A DNA stretch of 64,000 nucleotides. It comes from Micractinium sp. NFX-FRZ (Eukaryota; Chlorophyta; Trebouxiophyceae; Chlorellales; Chlorellaceae). The notes beneath the pieces are model-generated. The model had not been told where the DNA came from. It saw only the letters and a list, made by a program, of their open reading frames with translations, and did not search any database. Each line of letters opens with the position of its first letter. The stretch's first letter is position 1. Both the position numbers and the translations under genes were made by a program. The stretch is from assembly GCA_029339195.1 (NCBI GenBank), contig JAPTJF010000321.1, positions 1 to 64,000 of the forward strand, in the 5' to 3' direction. This document shows positions 11,919-22,872 of the stretch, in pieces.

Positions 11919-14900
11919 TGGAGGGAGTGGCAGAGGGTGGGGTGAGTGGGTGGGTGGGTGGGTGAGCAGCAGCAGGGCCATCAGGAAGTCGCCTGCACCA
12001 GGTGTGCACGTATGTGTGTGTGTGTGTGAAAGAGAGAGAGCAGCAAAGGGTGGGGTGGGGGTGAGCAGCAGCAGAGCCGCAAGGAGATCGTCTGCACATG
12101 TGGGTGGGTGGGTGTCATGCGTGAGGGAGGGGCAATGGTGGGGTGGGTGGGGTGGGTGGGTGGGTGGGCAGCAGCAGGGGCCATCAGGAAATCACCGAAC
12201 GCTGTTGACACTTTTCAGGAATGCCTTGATTGACATTTGAGTGGTGGGTGGGTGAGTTGTAGCAGCAGAGCCACGAAGAGTCTCCCGCGCGCTAACCTGC
12301 GCGTAACCCACGACTCCCACACATCTCTCACCCTGCAGCGTGCGCTCGTGCACCCAATGCGCCCCAAGTCGCTCTTACACCCTTACTAATAACCCACAGC
12401 ATGCCGCCTCACCCTGCAGCGTGCGCTCGTGCACCTCGTCCACCAGGACGTGGCTCACCCCCAGCAGCGCCGGGTCGCCCGCCAATCGGCGCAGCAGGAT
12501 GCCGGTGGTGCAGAAGAGCAGGCGGGTGTCGCGGGTGGAGGCGGCGTCCAGGCGCACGTGGTAGCCCACCTGGGTGAGGGGGGTGGCAGCGGGCAGTGTG
12601 TGATGCCGACATTGTTGATTAAGACTATGAAGATCAAGACTTGCGTGTGGGTAAAGTCGTCGTCCAGGCCCACCTAAAGGGAGCCCAGCCGGGCAAACAT
12701 CCTATCAAGGCACCAGGTGTGAGGGGCGGGCGGCTCCGCAGGAATGAATATTGCCAGCCGCACATGGAAGCAGACTTAAGAGCTTGGTGGGTTAAAGCGG
12801 TACCGCTTTCTGCTTGCCAGCAACGAGTCCCCCTGCCTGCTACTTTTGCCTCCAGACCGCTCGCCCTCGCCTCACCTTGCACCCGGCTTGCCCCGGTCCC
12901 GCCTCCCCTCGCTCCGCCGCCACCCGCTCCGACACACTAATGGCTGCAATGCGGCGCGGCTGGGTGCACACGATGGAGCATGCGCCGCCTGTGCCCGCCT
13001 CAACTGAGGCTTCCAGGATGTATTGGGGCACCTGTTGTGTAGGAACGGGATGAGTGGTGGGATGGCATGAACGGGTGGGGCGGAGAGGGGGCAGGCGGCT
13101 GGGGCGGCTGTGTGAGCCGTTGAGCATGCACGGCAAGCAGCTACTGTTACATTCAATTTGTCTGGGCCGATGGCGATGCAAAAAGATGTGCGCGCCCAAG
13201 CATGGCCCTGGTAGCATGCGGGCATGTACGGCAGGCAGGCGCCGCCACGGGCAGCCAACTTGCCTGCGTGGTCTTGCCGCTGCCCGTCTCGCCGCTCACC
13301 ACCACCACATCGTGCTGCTGCAGCGCAGAAATCAGCCCCTCCCGGATCTCCGTCACCGGCAGTCTGCAACAAGAATAGGGGGGGACAAAAGTGCAAGGGC
13401 CAACGTGAGGTGGAATGCCGGGTGACAGGTGAGGGATGGGCAGTCACAGGACGGTGGGACAGGTTGACAGCGCTGGTGGCAGGCAGGAGGAGAGCCAGCC
13501 CGGTTGCCCTGCACGACTCCATGCCTGGACCCACACCTCCCTGTTCCCTCACTTAGCACGGTCTGCCAGCCAGCGCCGCCCCTCCTCCGACGCCCGCCAC
13601 GCCTGCTGCTCCCCTGCCAGCCGCTCGCTGACCCGCTGCTGCGCCGCCGTCTGCTGCTGCCGCTGCGCTTCGCTGCCCCCGGCTGCTGCGATTGAAGCAA
13701 GCAGCTCCTGCTGCCAGCCGCCGCCGTCCGCTGCTGCCCCCTCCTGTGTTTGCTGCGTTTGCCGCTGCTGCTGCGAGGCTGCAGCAGCCGCCTGCTCTGC
13801 TTCTGCCCGCTCCAGCAGTTGCGCCACAAACGCCTCTCTGGCTGCTGCCTCCTCCTCTGCTTCCTCTGCCCCAGCGCCACCGCCGCCCTCCTCCCCCTCC
13901 ACCTGCCACACCAGCCAAAGCTCCTGGAATGCCGGCGGCAGCTGCGCCCACACCGGCGGCGACGCCTCCGCCAGCTGGGCGTCGCCAGCTGTCGCCAGCT
14001 CAAACAGCGCCCGCGTGGCAGCTGCGTTCTGGGCATCCTCAATCCGCTCCCAGCCATCGTCAGCCTCCCGCAGGCTGAAGCTGCGCGGCCCGGCTGCTGC
14101 TGCTCCTTGCTGACGGCGCTTGGGACCCTTGCTGCCGGCGCTCGCCTCTACTGCCACTGAGTAGCGGTACCCGCCGCCCTCCAGCCGCATGCCGCCGTGC
14201 TGCAGCCGCTCAAAGCGCGGGGCGGCCCAGCCGCAGCGCTGGCAGTGCTGCTGCAGCAGCGCCTTGGGCTGCTGCTGCTCAATCTTGGGAGCGGCGGCCT
14301 GCTTGCCGCCACCCTTGCCCTTCTTCTTGCCGCCCCCGCCGGCGCCGGTGGCGCCCCACGGCTGCACCGCAGCTGCCGCAACCGCTGCCTGCACCCGGCT
14401 GCGCGCGCTCTTCACAACTTCAGTCTCCTCCAGCGCTGAGCTGTCGCCAAACAGATCAAATCCGAGGCCTGCCCCCTCCTCGTCATCATCACTACCGCTG
14501 CTTCCTGCTGCCTCTGCCGCCGTGCCGTCTGCGCCTGCACTGCTGCCAGCAGCAGCCACCTCTGCTGCCTGCTCCCCCTCCTCCCCCTGCTCCTCTGCTG
14601 CGCCTGCTGCTGGGACTGCTGCTGTGCCTGCTGTGCCTGCTGCTGCCAGGTCAGCATCCGTCAGCCCCAGCTGGGCCATTTCCTGCCTTAAGCTGCCGAT
14701 TAGCTGCCCGCACGCCTTCTGCTTTTCCTTGCTGCCGGCCGCCTTGGCCGCCGCAGCCTCGGCCTTGGCCTGCACCGCCAGACACAGAGGGTCGTGCATG
14801 CGGGCAGGCGTAGGGAAACCTGGGCAGACGCTTCTTGCTGCGGCCTTTGTGCCTAACAGGAAGAGATGTGGAACAACTATGAGCCACATGCACGGCGCAA

Positions 14901-16251
14901 GAACCGCAGCGGACACAGCGGGCGTAGCAGCCACGCCGCCTGCAGCGCACGGCCCAACCAGAGGCGACGGCGGCACCCAGCGGCAGCACCCGGCGGGCAC
15001 ATAACCTAGCGATCAACAAGGCCTTCAGCTAGGCCAGGCCACGTGGACCCACCTGCACCATTTCCTCCGCGATCAGCGCCACCCGCTGCTCACGTGGCAG
15101 CTGCTGGCGGCTGCGCTCCGCCCGGCGCCGCTCCACCTCCCGCGGGTCGCCCCACACCTCCCAGTCCTCAATCTCTGAGGAGGCGCCCGACTGCAGTTTG
15201 AAGTGGTAGGGCGTTCATACTTTGAAAATCGGATTAGGAGGCAAACTGGGCTGCCAGCAGGGCGGGGCCTCCAATTTGTCCGGCTCTTAGGCCCTGCACA
15301 CCCAACATCAGCCCCGCGCCCCGCCACAGCTTCCACCCCAGCACGAACCAGCGCACCTCTCCCTCCACCTCGCTCTCCGCCTCCTGCTCGGAGTCGCTCC
15401 CCGCCTCCATGTATTGCATGATCCAAGCCCGACGCTGCGCCTCCTCTGCCGCCTTTGCCGCCTCCGCCGCCCCCGCTGCCTCTGCTGCTCGCTCAGCCTC
15501 CTCTGCCGCCCGGGCCGCGGCCTCCTCTGCGGCGCGCTCCGCCGCCGCCGCCGCCCGCTGCCGCTCCTCCCGCTCTGCTGCCGCCGCTTCCTCCGGCGTC
15601 GCCTCCCGGGCCTTGTGCTTGACATCTACCGCGCCGCCTGCCCCTGGGCGTGCCTGGGCCGCGTAGCGCTTGGGCAGTTCCGCAGTATCCAAGTGCAGCA
15701 GCAGCCAGTCCAGTGCGGCTTCCAGGCTGGCGGCCGCCGTGAGGGGCAGCGTGCTCAGCACGGCCTGCACTTGTGCCACCTGAAAGCCCTGCTGCCGCAG
15801 CGAGGCATACACCTCAGTCAGCTGCTGGGCGCTGGGCAGCCCGCCAGTGGCGGCGCCCGCTGGCCCTGCTGTGCTGCCAGCCGGCTGAGTGGCGGGTGCC
15901 GCCGTGCTGGCGGCGTCACTATCGTGCCATGGGACATCCAAGTCCTGCTGGGAGGCAGAAGGAACAAGGCATATGCGGCCACTGTCGGTGGTCTGCACAG
16001 CTGGCGCACCCACTCTGGGCCAGAGCCCGCCCCCTGGGAAACGGCCACGCAGGCTGCTGCCTTGGGGCACCCCGTGCCCAGCTGCCCGCATGTCAAGACC
16101 CTCCTGTGCCAACCCTTGCCCTTGCACCCCTGCACCCCACCTTGAGTGCTTGCCGGATGCGCTGCTCGTGGTGGTGCGCAATCTCGACAGCGCTGCTCTT
16201 CTTCTTGCTCGCCGCCTGTGCAGCCGAGTGCGCCTTGGCCTTGGGCGCCAT
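5022..16251 (-). CDS. DExH-box RNA helicase, DHX29/DHX57-like, 25 exons, 1510 aa
   Basis: Exons (high-low): 16251-16141, 15947-15357, 15190-15053, 14769-13553, 13363-13264, 13031-12876, 12569-12413, 11869-11724, 11115-11061, 10872-10686, 10492-10362, 10125-10023, 9798-9683, 9231-9154, 8838-8741, 8450-8352, 8139-8052, 7829-7721, 7516-7344, 7059-6949, 6590-6516, 6301-6230, 5935-5820, 5591-5461, 5196-5022; all phases close. N-terminal UBA-like segment (~90-130), charged Ala/Glu coiled coil, and a dsRNA-binding-like segment ([14 protein letters not shown]) in exon 4. Helicase motifs: [10 protein letters not shown] (~710), [12 protein letters not shown] (~815, instead of DEAH), [29 protein letters not shown] (~1098). 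A winged-helix/ratchet region and OB-fold region with [11 protein letters not shown] follow. DHX29-type enzymes remodel structured mRNA leaders during ribosome scanning; that role here is inferred. The exon 5 donor is GC. Several introns carry degraded exon-edge copies. Confidence 0.93.
6770..6909 (-). repeat. Two degraded intronic copies of helicase exon 20 3' edge
   Basis: The last ~55 bases of exon 20 plus its donor (7003-6944) recur in the following intron at 6909-6856, with conserved GAGGTGGCAG, ATGCTGG and GGCTTTGTGG blocks and a GTGAGT donor, and again more weakly at ~6820-6770. Confidence 0.75.
7179..7200 (-). repeat. (AATG)n microsatellite between copies of the exon 20 upstream region
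   Basis: About five aatg units in helicase intron 19. The block gtgacactggccgcgctc occurs on either side (7126-7143 and 7200-7217), showing another local duplication. Confidence 0.75.
8983..9140 (-). repeat. Three intronic copies of helicase exon 14 donor edge
   Basis: The exon 14 end plus donor (9195-9148; minus-strand ...GGCCTCAG then gtggga) recurs at 9140-9106, 9098-9062 and 9032-8983. Each copy keeps a CATCAG|GTGGGG-type donor. Confidence 0.75.
9521..9596 (-). repeat. Intronic copy of helicase exon 13 3' edge and donor
   Basis: The block 9704-9633, spanning the end of exon 13 (GTGGATGCAG|gtgggg) and ~50 bases of intron, has a degraded tandem copy at 9596-9521. Confidence 0.65.
11847..12438 (-). 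repeat. Intron 7 built from copies of both flanking exon edges plus simple repeats
   Basis: The 5' edge of exon 8 with its acceptor (11876-11847) recurs at 11998-11965 (near perfect), 12097-12064, 12200-12168 and 12290-12259. The 3' edge of exon 7 with its donor (12438-12410) recurs at 12354-12328, an 81-bp spacing. A 41-bp (TG/CA)n tract at 11876-11916 abuts the real acceptor of exon 8, and (TGGG)n tracts lie between the copies. Confidence 0.8.
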
Positions 16252-16888
16252 GGTTCCTGGTAGCCACTGCCTGCTGCTGCCAGAAGTTTAACCGAGCCCC
16301 GCTGGGTCAGCCGTGGGCCTGCAGGAAGGAGCGTGGAGATGCGTGGGCAGGCAGAAGCCGGCGGCTGTCGCGGCAGCAGGCGGCAACGGCAGCGGCGGCG
16401 GCGGCGGCAGCAGCAAGCGATGTTGTAGCGCTCCACAGCATCGAAAGCACTGCACAGATCAATCGCTCAATTCTTGGATTACCTGTGCGCTCCTGAGCAG
16501 CGGCTAGAGCCTGCAGGCGCCCTCGCCATTGGCATGCGAGTGTGCCGGGCTGCCCGTCGCAGAGGGCGCTTTGACTGAAGTACCGACACGTAACGACGTG
16601 ATGCAAAGCCCTGAAAGACACCGTCTTGCCTGCATGGTTGCAAAGCATGGCTCAGCATGGCGCGGCTCGCAAACAGGGCAGCCTGGAAGTGATCCAGCAT
16701 ATCCCATGTTCGGCACACATCTGTGCACACCCGACTACGCTGCCAGTCAGCCTTCACGGCCCGCTTCGAGTTGACTCTCCACGACTCGTCTTCGCCTGCA
16801 CCCGTTCCGTGTGGCTTCTTTGATCGAACGCGATCAAACTTCATCGCACCGCTCGCCCTTCTTAAACCCTTGTCAGCAGCTGCCTGCC
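16252..16888. promoter_or_regulatory. Divergent intergenic region, helicase / kinase
   Basis: 637 bases between the divergent start codons of the helicase (-) and the kinase-like gene (+), so it should hold both promoters and 5' UTRs. It includes GGC/GCA trinucleotide runs near 16370-16415. No clear TATA box was seen. Confidence 0.5.
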
Positions 16889-19800
16889 ATGCGACAACGT
16901 GTTTCCCTCCTGCTGCTGGAGCGGCTACGGCAGCTGGCTGGGGGGACCAGAGCGGCGTCCACCTCTTGCAGCATAGTAGGCATGCCAGGCGGCTTCGGGC
17001 GGCAGCTGGGGAGCGCCGAGCCGGCGAGCCGGCGCGCGTTGCAGCCCCGGCCTGGACAGCAGCAGCGAGGTGCAAGCTTTGAGGGCACGAGATGGGCGCA
17101 GGTAGGCGGGGTGCAGGGCCTCGGCAAGGGCCCAGGTCAGTCGGCTGCCAGCGGCGGCGCCCAGGCGGGAGACACTCCGCGTGCCGTCGGCTGCTGCCTT
17201 TTTCTCGTGACCCTGACTCCTCCGCATCCCCTTGCAGACGGCAACAGCAGCAGCACAGACGGTTTCAGCAGCGTTGAAGCCTGCGGGGTTTGTGCCTGTG
17301 GCCCCCAACCCACTGCGCCCGCTGCCAGCTACCAGCAAAGAGCGGCTCAGCCTGGTGCGTGCGGGAAGGCGGGCTGGGGCATGATAACCTTTCTATCTTC
17401 CACCATGCTGGCCTGTGTTGGGCTGTGGTCTGGTGTTTTTTTGCATCCGTGCAGCTGCCAGGCGCTGCCGTGCCACGCCCTTGTGCTTGCAACGCGGTCG
17501 TGCTTCACAGCTGCAAGGCCCGTGCGGCGGCGGGTGCTGACCCCGCCTTTGGGTGCTGCCTCCTCACATGTTGCGGAACTGCAGAAAGCCCAGGTCATCT
17601 TTGAGTCCAGCTGGAAGCGGATCGAGGAGAAGTACAAGGATGTGAGCGGGCAGGCAGGGAGTGGGGCAGGCACGGTGCGGTGCGTCCAAGCGTTCAGGGC
17701 ACTAGTAATGTGAACAGCAGCAAGCGACACTTTGATGCAGGCTGGGATGTAGGTTTGCTGGCCTGGTGCATATCTGGTAAATCCCTTTGTGGCGAACGGC
17801 GTGCACCTCAGCTGCTGTGGCGCATGTGCCCACCGCCCACACACTACCCTCCCACTGCCTCCCTGCCCATGCCCGCCTGCCCCCCTGTGCAGCGCCTGCT
17901 GTGCCCGCGCGAGGTGGTGTGGCTCAACGGCGCCCCGGGCAGCGGCAAGGGCACCAACATGCCTTTCATCATGAAGAGCCGGGGGCTGAGCCGGGCGATA
18001 GGCATGTCACAGCTGCTGGACACCAGCCCGGAAATCAAGGTGGGGCGGAGGAGGGGCCTGGGGCACATGAATCCGCAGCTGGGTGCAGGCTGGACAGATG
18101 GCAAGAGGGGTGCCAATGACCAAGGCGCGGGTGCTGTACACCAGTGCGTGATGGATCATTGTTGAGGCCACTTCCTTCCAACCCCTTAGCCTGCCCCTTA
18201 ACCACTAAACACTGAAAGCTGCTGGCCCCCGCCTCTGCCACCGCTGCTGCTGCTGCCCACAGAACATCATCGACCGCGGTGAGCTGGTGCCCGACCACAT
18301 GGTGCTGGATGCCCTGCTGGAGGTGGTGCTCAATCCAGAGGTGATGCTGGGTGCTGCCTGGAACAGCAGCACATGGTGCGTTACGGTGTAAAACCACGTA
18401 GTTGGGAGGGGAGGCTGGTTGCCCAGGTCAGCAAGTAATGCCAGCACGCAGAAAGAAGCTAGAAGGAAGCGGTGGAGGGCTGGGCGGGACGTGCTGCTGC
18501 AGATGGCGCTGCTGAGGCGATTGCTGGAATGTGACTATGCTGGCAAGCAGCAACGAGAACTTCAAGAACTGGTGGGATGTTTTAAGACGGCGGGCATGCT
18601 GCGTCCGAAATTAACACATGTCTCTGACATCTCGGCCTGCCTGCTCCTCGCTTGCTGCCTGCAGACCAATGACGGCGCTGGTCTGGTCATCGATGGCTTC
18701 CCACGCACAGCGCTGCAGGTGCGCTCCTGGTGTCCTGCCTCGCCGGTGGCGCTGCCTGCCCCACTCGCCCTGGCAATGCCTCGCATGTGCACTGACCGAG
18801 CTTGCATTCTCTCGCTCACTGCAGTGTGTGCAGTGCCCCGCCTACGTGCTTGCCTCGCCGCCCCTGCTATGCTCTGCATGCCCTCCCGTACCCCTCGTTT
18901 GCCCCCAGGGGCACTGTACGATGCTGCCGCATGCCCTGCTGCCTTCATCAGTGCCCAACGGTCTGGACGGGGCCATGAGGACGGCTGCCTTCTCCTTGCT
19001 CGTTGCAGGTCGACTTTGTGAAGCTGCTGCATGACAAGCTGATGGTGATGAGCCTGCGGCATGCAGACACGCCGGACGAGTGGCGCTTCCCGCGGCCGTC
19101 CTTCAAGGTGAGGTCGGCATGAGTGGGGGCCTAGGGGGGGCTGGGTGGGCAGGTGGGGAGCGGCCCATCCTCGTCCAGGTGGCGTGCGCAGTCGCACCTT
19201 CAGGCAGGCCCAACTCTCACATTAACTGACTCTCACACTTGACACTGCTGCCCTGCCCTGCCCTGCCCTGCTCTCTTCCCTCCTCCCAGGTGGTCATCCT
19301 GTATGTGGATGAGGAGGAGTCGGTGCGGCGGCAGATGCGGCGCGCCCAGCTGGCGGCGATGCACAACAAGCGTGTGATGGATGCGGGGACGGGCGATGTG
19401 TGGGATGTGCGCACCACAGACGTCAACGAGGCGCTCTGCAGGCGGCGCTACCAGGTGTGTGAGCTTGTGAATGGATATTGCACGCGTTGTGTGTAGTTTC
19501 CAGACTGGGCCGGCACCGAGATGTGAAAGAGATGCTCTGCCGGCGGTGCTGCCAGGAGGGGCAGGGGGTGATGATGTTTGTGCATGGTTGGCTGCTCAAG
19601 CTGCCGGGCTGGCTGGCCCCACGCCTGCCGCTGGGTTCCTGCTAGGTGTGGCTGGAGATTGGGTGTGCAGGGCAGGTAGTATGGTGTTGCAGCACTAACT
19701 CTTGTCTGCCCTGCCGGTTCTCTGTTGCTCTCTAGCCGGGCCGCCAGCGCGCGCCGTCGCCCTTACCCCGCCCCGTGCTCCTTTCCCCTCTTGTCTGGCC

Positions 19801-22800
19801 TCAGGTGTTCAAGGCGCACTACCACACCATTCTGCGCCTCAAGTCCTTCTTCCCCTTCTCCCTGATCGACGCCATGGGCACGCTGGACGAGGCGCGGCAG
19901 CAGATAATGCGGGAGCTGCGCTACCAGTCCAGCCTGGACCTTGATGAGGCAACCTATGCGGCCATCCGGTGAGCTTATGGGTCCTAGGTTTGTGGGGTGG
20001 GGTGGGGGGAGGGAGTGGAGGCAGATCATGCGGTGGCTACGCCACAAGTCCAGCCGTGGCCTGGATGAAGCCACTCGTGCAATCATTCGGTGAACGTGGT
20101 GGGTCGGGTGCGGGGAGCGAGGGCGGGGGGAAGGACCATAAAGTGTCATTGCAGCGTTTCTGCCGTGCCCAGCCTTCCCCGCTTCTGCGTCCCTCTGCGC
20201 CGTGGTAATGCTCCTTATAACCAGAGCCATTCGTCGTCCCCTCTCCCCAGGCACCTGCCCCTGGCACGCGACCTGGTGCGGGTGGCCCGGCAGCGCCTGG
20301 TGTTCCGGCTGGATGCGTACTGCAAGCGGGACAACAAGCTCTTCCGTGATGTGATCAAGTGAGGCCAGGGCAGGGAGGAAATGGAAGGGTGGTAGGGGAT
20401 GGGGTGTCTTGGTTGGACGCATACGCTGTACTGCAAGCAAAATGACAAGCTGCTTGAAGTGAGGGCAGGAGAGTGAGGCCGGGGCGCACTGGGTAGGGGC
20501 CGTCTGAGAGCGGGAGTGTGTGGGTGTGGGAGGCAACAGTGGCAGGCAAGAGCTGGCAGGCAGCCTGATGGCTTGGCCAAGAATGGTGGGAGGGGGGAAG
20601 GGGCAGTTTGCCACCAAGCATCCCTGGCCGTGGCACTTGTGGCAGCCCGGCTCGAGGCACCTCCGCTGCCCTCCCTCCACACCCTTGCTCCCTCCGCTGC
20701 ACTCCATTGTAGCTCCCTGCCGTCCCATCCCTGCTGGCCGATTGACGCTGAGGTGCCGCCGGTGCTGAAGCATTTCAGCTGCCCCTTGCTCGTGTCCTGC
20801 ACCCGCCCTGCCCCCTTCCACAGGCTGATTGATGCCGAGGTGCTGCCGGTGCTGAAGCAGTCCAGCCTGGCGGGCGCTGCCGAGTACCGCACGCAGACGC
20901 CGCTGCTTTCGCAGCAGCCACATGCGGTGGACATCATGATCGACGTGCTATCAGATCGCGGCTTCAGGTGGGTGTTGGGCTGCATCTGATTGTTGCTGCC
21001 ACTCACCCATGCCATCGTGTGTGGCCTTGCCTCCGTTGCCACGTTGCATGCAAGTTGGAGGGGCCTCTGCCATTGCTGTGCAGCTGCCTGCATCCTCCAA
21101 TGCCACTCCTCAATGCTGCCGCTGTGTGGCTGTGCTTGCGCTGCCTGCAGCGTGGCGCACACCCTGGAGGAGCGGCTGGTGCCCCAGCGGATCGACCTGC
21201 AGAGCGGGGAGATCACGTGCCGCCCAGACCCCATCCACATCTTCAGGTGCTGCTGTGGGTGAAGGTGTGCTGATTGCCTGTGTGTGCCAGGGTAATTCCA
21301 TTTTCCCCACCCAACATGGCTGCCCCTGTTGCCTGATGGTGGAAATGTAGAAGCAATAAACACGTCCTCACGTCCCCGCTTCACTACTGCACATATGCCC
21401 CAACCCCCATCTCCGCCAATCCCTGCCGCTGCGCCACCCCGGCCTCCCTGCAGAGTCACTTTTGACAAGGAGAATGTGCGCGACCTGAGCACCCCAACCA
21501 CGGTGACCACGCGGCAGGGGGAGGATGTGGCCATTGGATCCACCTTCATCCCGCAGCACCTGCTGGTGGGTGCGCCATGCGGGCTCGTGGGCAGGAAGGG
21601 GGCTTGGGGAGGGATGCTGACTGGGTGGAATGCGGGGAGAGGGAGTGACCTTGGGTCGACCACCATCGCGTAGCACCTGCTGGTGGGTGTGCCATCGCAT
21701 TAAACGTGCTGGTGTGCCGGAAGGACGGGCGGGCAAGTGGGGTTGGCACATGTGTGTTTGTGAACTCCGCCTGTATCCCGCAGCACCTGCTAGGGGGATG
21801 GAGCAGGTGGCTGGCTGGGTTGGTGGGCGCTTCAGCCTGCCCGCCTGCATCGGCAACAGCCCACCTTGGCGCTTGCCGCATGACAAGGTGGCTGGGTCGT
21901 ATCTGTGACTTCGCCTCTGCCTGCTGCCTGCAGCGCGAGGAGGGTAAGCGGGTGGCAGAAGCGGCTCCCTGGAATGCGTCGCCCGCCAGGAAGAAAGGGC
22001 AGCCCGGCGCAGCCAAGGCAGCGATAGCGGGCGGCAGCGCGGGCGCGCCCGCGGCCGCCACCAGCCGCACCTCAGCACCCATCAGCCTCTCGCAGACCAC
22101 CGCATACGTCGCGCCAGCCGCCGCCGCCGCCAACGCCGCCCGCGTGGGCGCCGGGCCAGGCAGCCTGGCAGCTGTGGCGGCTGCGGCGGCTAGCCGTGGA
22201 GCAGAAGGCTACACACAAGCCTCGGCGTCTGCAGGCTCCGCCAAGCGAGAGTCGGTGGTGCAGGCAAGTGGCAGGGTCTGGGTTTGGCAGTGTACTCGGC
22301 ATGCATGGCAGGCCAGTGATTCTCCGTCTGTTCCTGCTGTGTTTGTCGTGCCCACGTGCATGCCCCCGCTGACTTCCGCTCCTGCTGTGTTTGTCGTGTC
22401 CACTTGCGTGCCCCCGCTGACTGGGCTGACTCGCTTCTGACGCCCCGCCCCTGCCCTCTGCCTGCCCGCAGGGCGCCGACAGCGTTGCCGACAGCAACAA
22501 CGACGCGTTCCTCCGCGGCTGGGACAGCGCAGGTGAGCCACAGCGCTTCAGGCGGGTGCGTGGCCAATGGGCACGCAACCCCAGCCAGAGCAGCTGCTGC
22601 CTGCCGGTGCTGTGGATAGCGTGGAGTCGTGTATGGAGTTGTTGCACTGCACTGACGTGCGCACCGTCTGCAGTCCTTGCCGCCTGCTACGCCGCACAGG
22701 GGCACGCACACACGGCTGCTCACATTGATGCGCATGCATTGCTTTTCCTTTCCTCCCCTCCCCTGGCGCCCCTGCTGCAGACCCTGAGCTTGCAGCCGCC

Positions 22801-22872
22801 AACCGGCAACGGGAGTACGGCCTGCTGGACGTGTATGCGGCTCTCGAGCAGCTGAACGATCGGGAGGACTGA
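16889..22872 (+). CDS. Adenylate-kinase-like nucleotide kinase with long C-terminal extension, 16 exons, 719 aa
   Basis: Exons: 16889-17101, 17238-17354, 17462-17641, 17893-18039, 18263-18340, 18665-18718, 19009-19107, 19290-19454, 19805-19968, 20251-20358, 20824-20967, 21151-21246, 21454-21565, 21934-22263, 22472-22532, 22781-22872; all phases close. The Arg/Ser-rich N terminus (MRQRVSLLLLERLRQ) suggests organelle targeting (inferred). Kinase core: P-loop WLNGAPGSGKGTN (~180-192), DGFPRTALQ (~255-263, the AMP-binding/CORE motif), and an Arg-rich lid-like segment RRQMRRAQLAAMHNKR with a variable insert, then RRRYQVFKAHY. Known adenylate kinases transfer phosphate between ATP and AMP; exact substrate is not assignable. 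About 300 residues follow the core, including a conserved-looking block and an Ala/Ser-rich linker. The start was chosen as the first ATG giving a continuous first exon. The exon 14 donor is GC. Confidence 0.88.
19515..19557 (+). repeat. Intronic copy of kinase exon 8 3' edge
   Basis: The end of exon 8 (19413-19455, GCGCTCTGCAGGCGGCGCTACCAG region) has a degraded copy about 100 bases into the next intron, keeping CTCTGC, CGGCGGTGCT and CCAGG. Confidence 0.65.
20021..20093 (+). repeat. Intronic copy of kinase exon 9 3' edge and donor
   Basis: The last 70 bases of exon 9 and its donor (19898-19972) recur as a degraded copy at 20021-20093, again ending in a CGGTGA donor-like site. Confidence 0.75.
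20415..20780 (+). repeat. Intronic copies of exon 10 3' edge and exon 11 5' edge
   Basis: In one intron, 20415-20464 copies the end of exon 10 (TACTGCAAGC, GACAAGCT, AAGTGAGG) with an internal deletion, and 20737-20780 copies the start of exon 11 (GATTGACGCTGAGGTG and CCGGTGCTGAAGCA). Confidence 0.75.
21658..21797 (+). repeat. Two intronic copies of kinase exon 13 3' edge
   Basis: The exon 13 end CCGCAGCACCTGCTG|gtgggt (21537-21576) recurs at 21658-21693, with a mutated exon part but intact CACCTGCTGGTGGGTG, and at 21763-21797. Confidence 0.7.

Noticed and set aside
11847..12290. Possible CRISPR-like repeat array
   Set aside because: Repeats are degraded exon-edge copies separated by simple repeats inside a nuclear intron; spacers are not unique and uniform.
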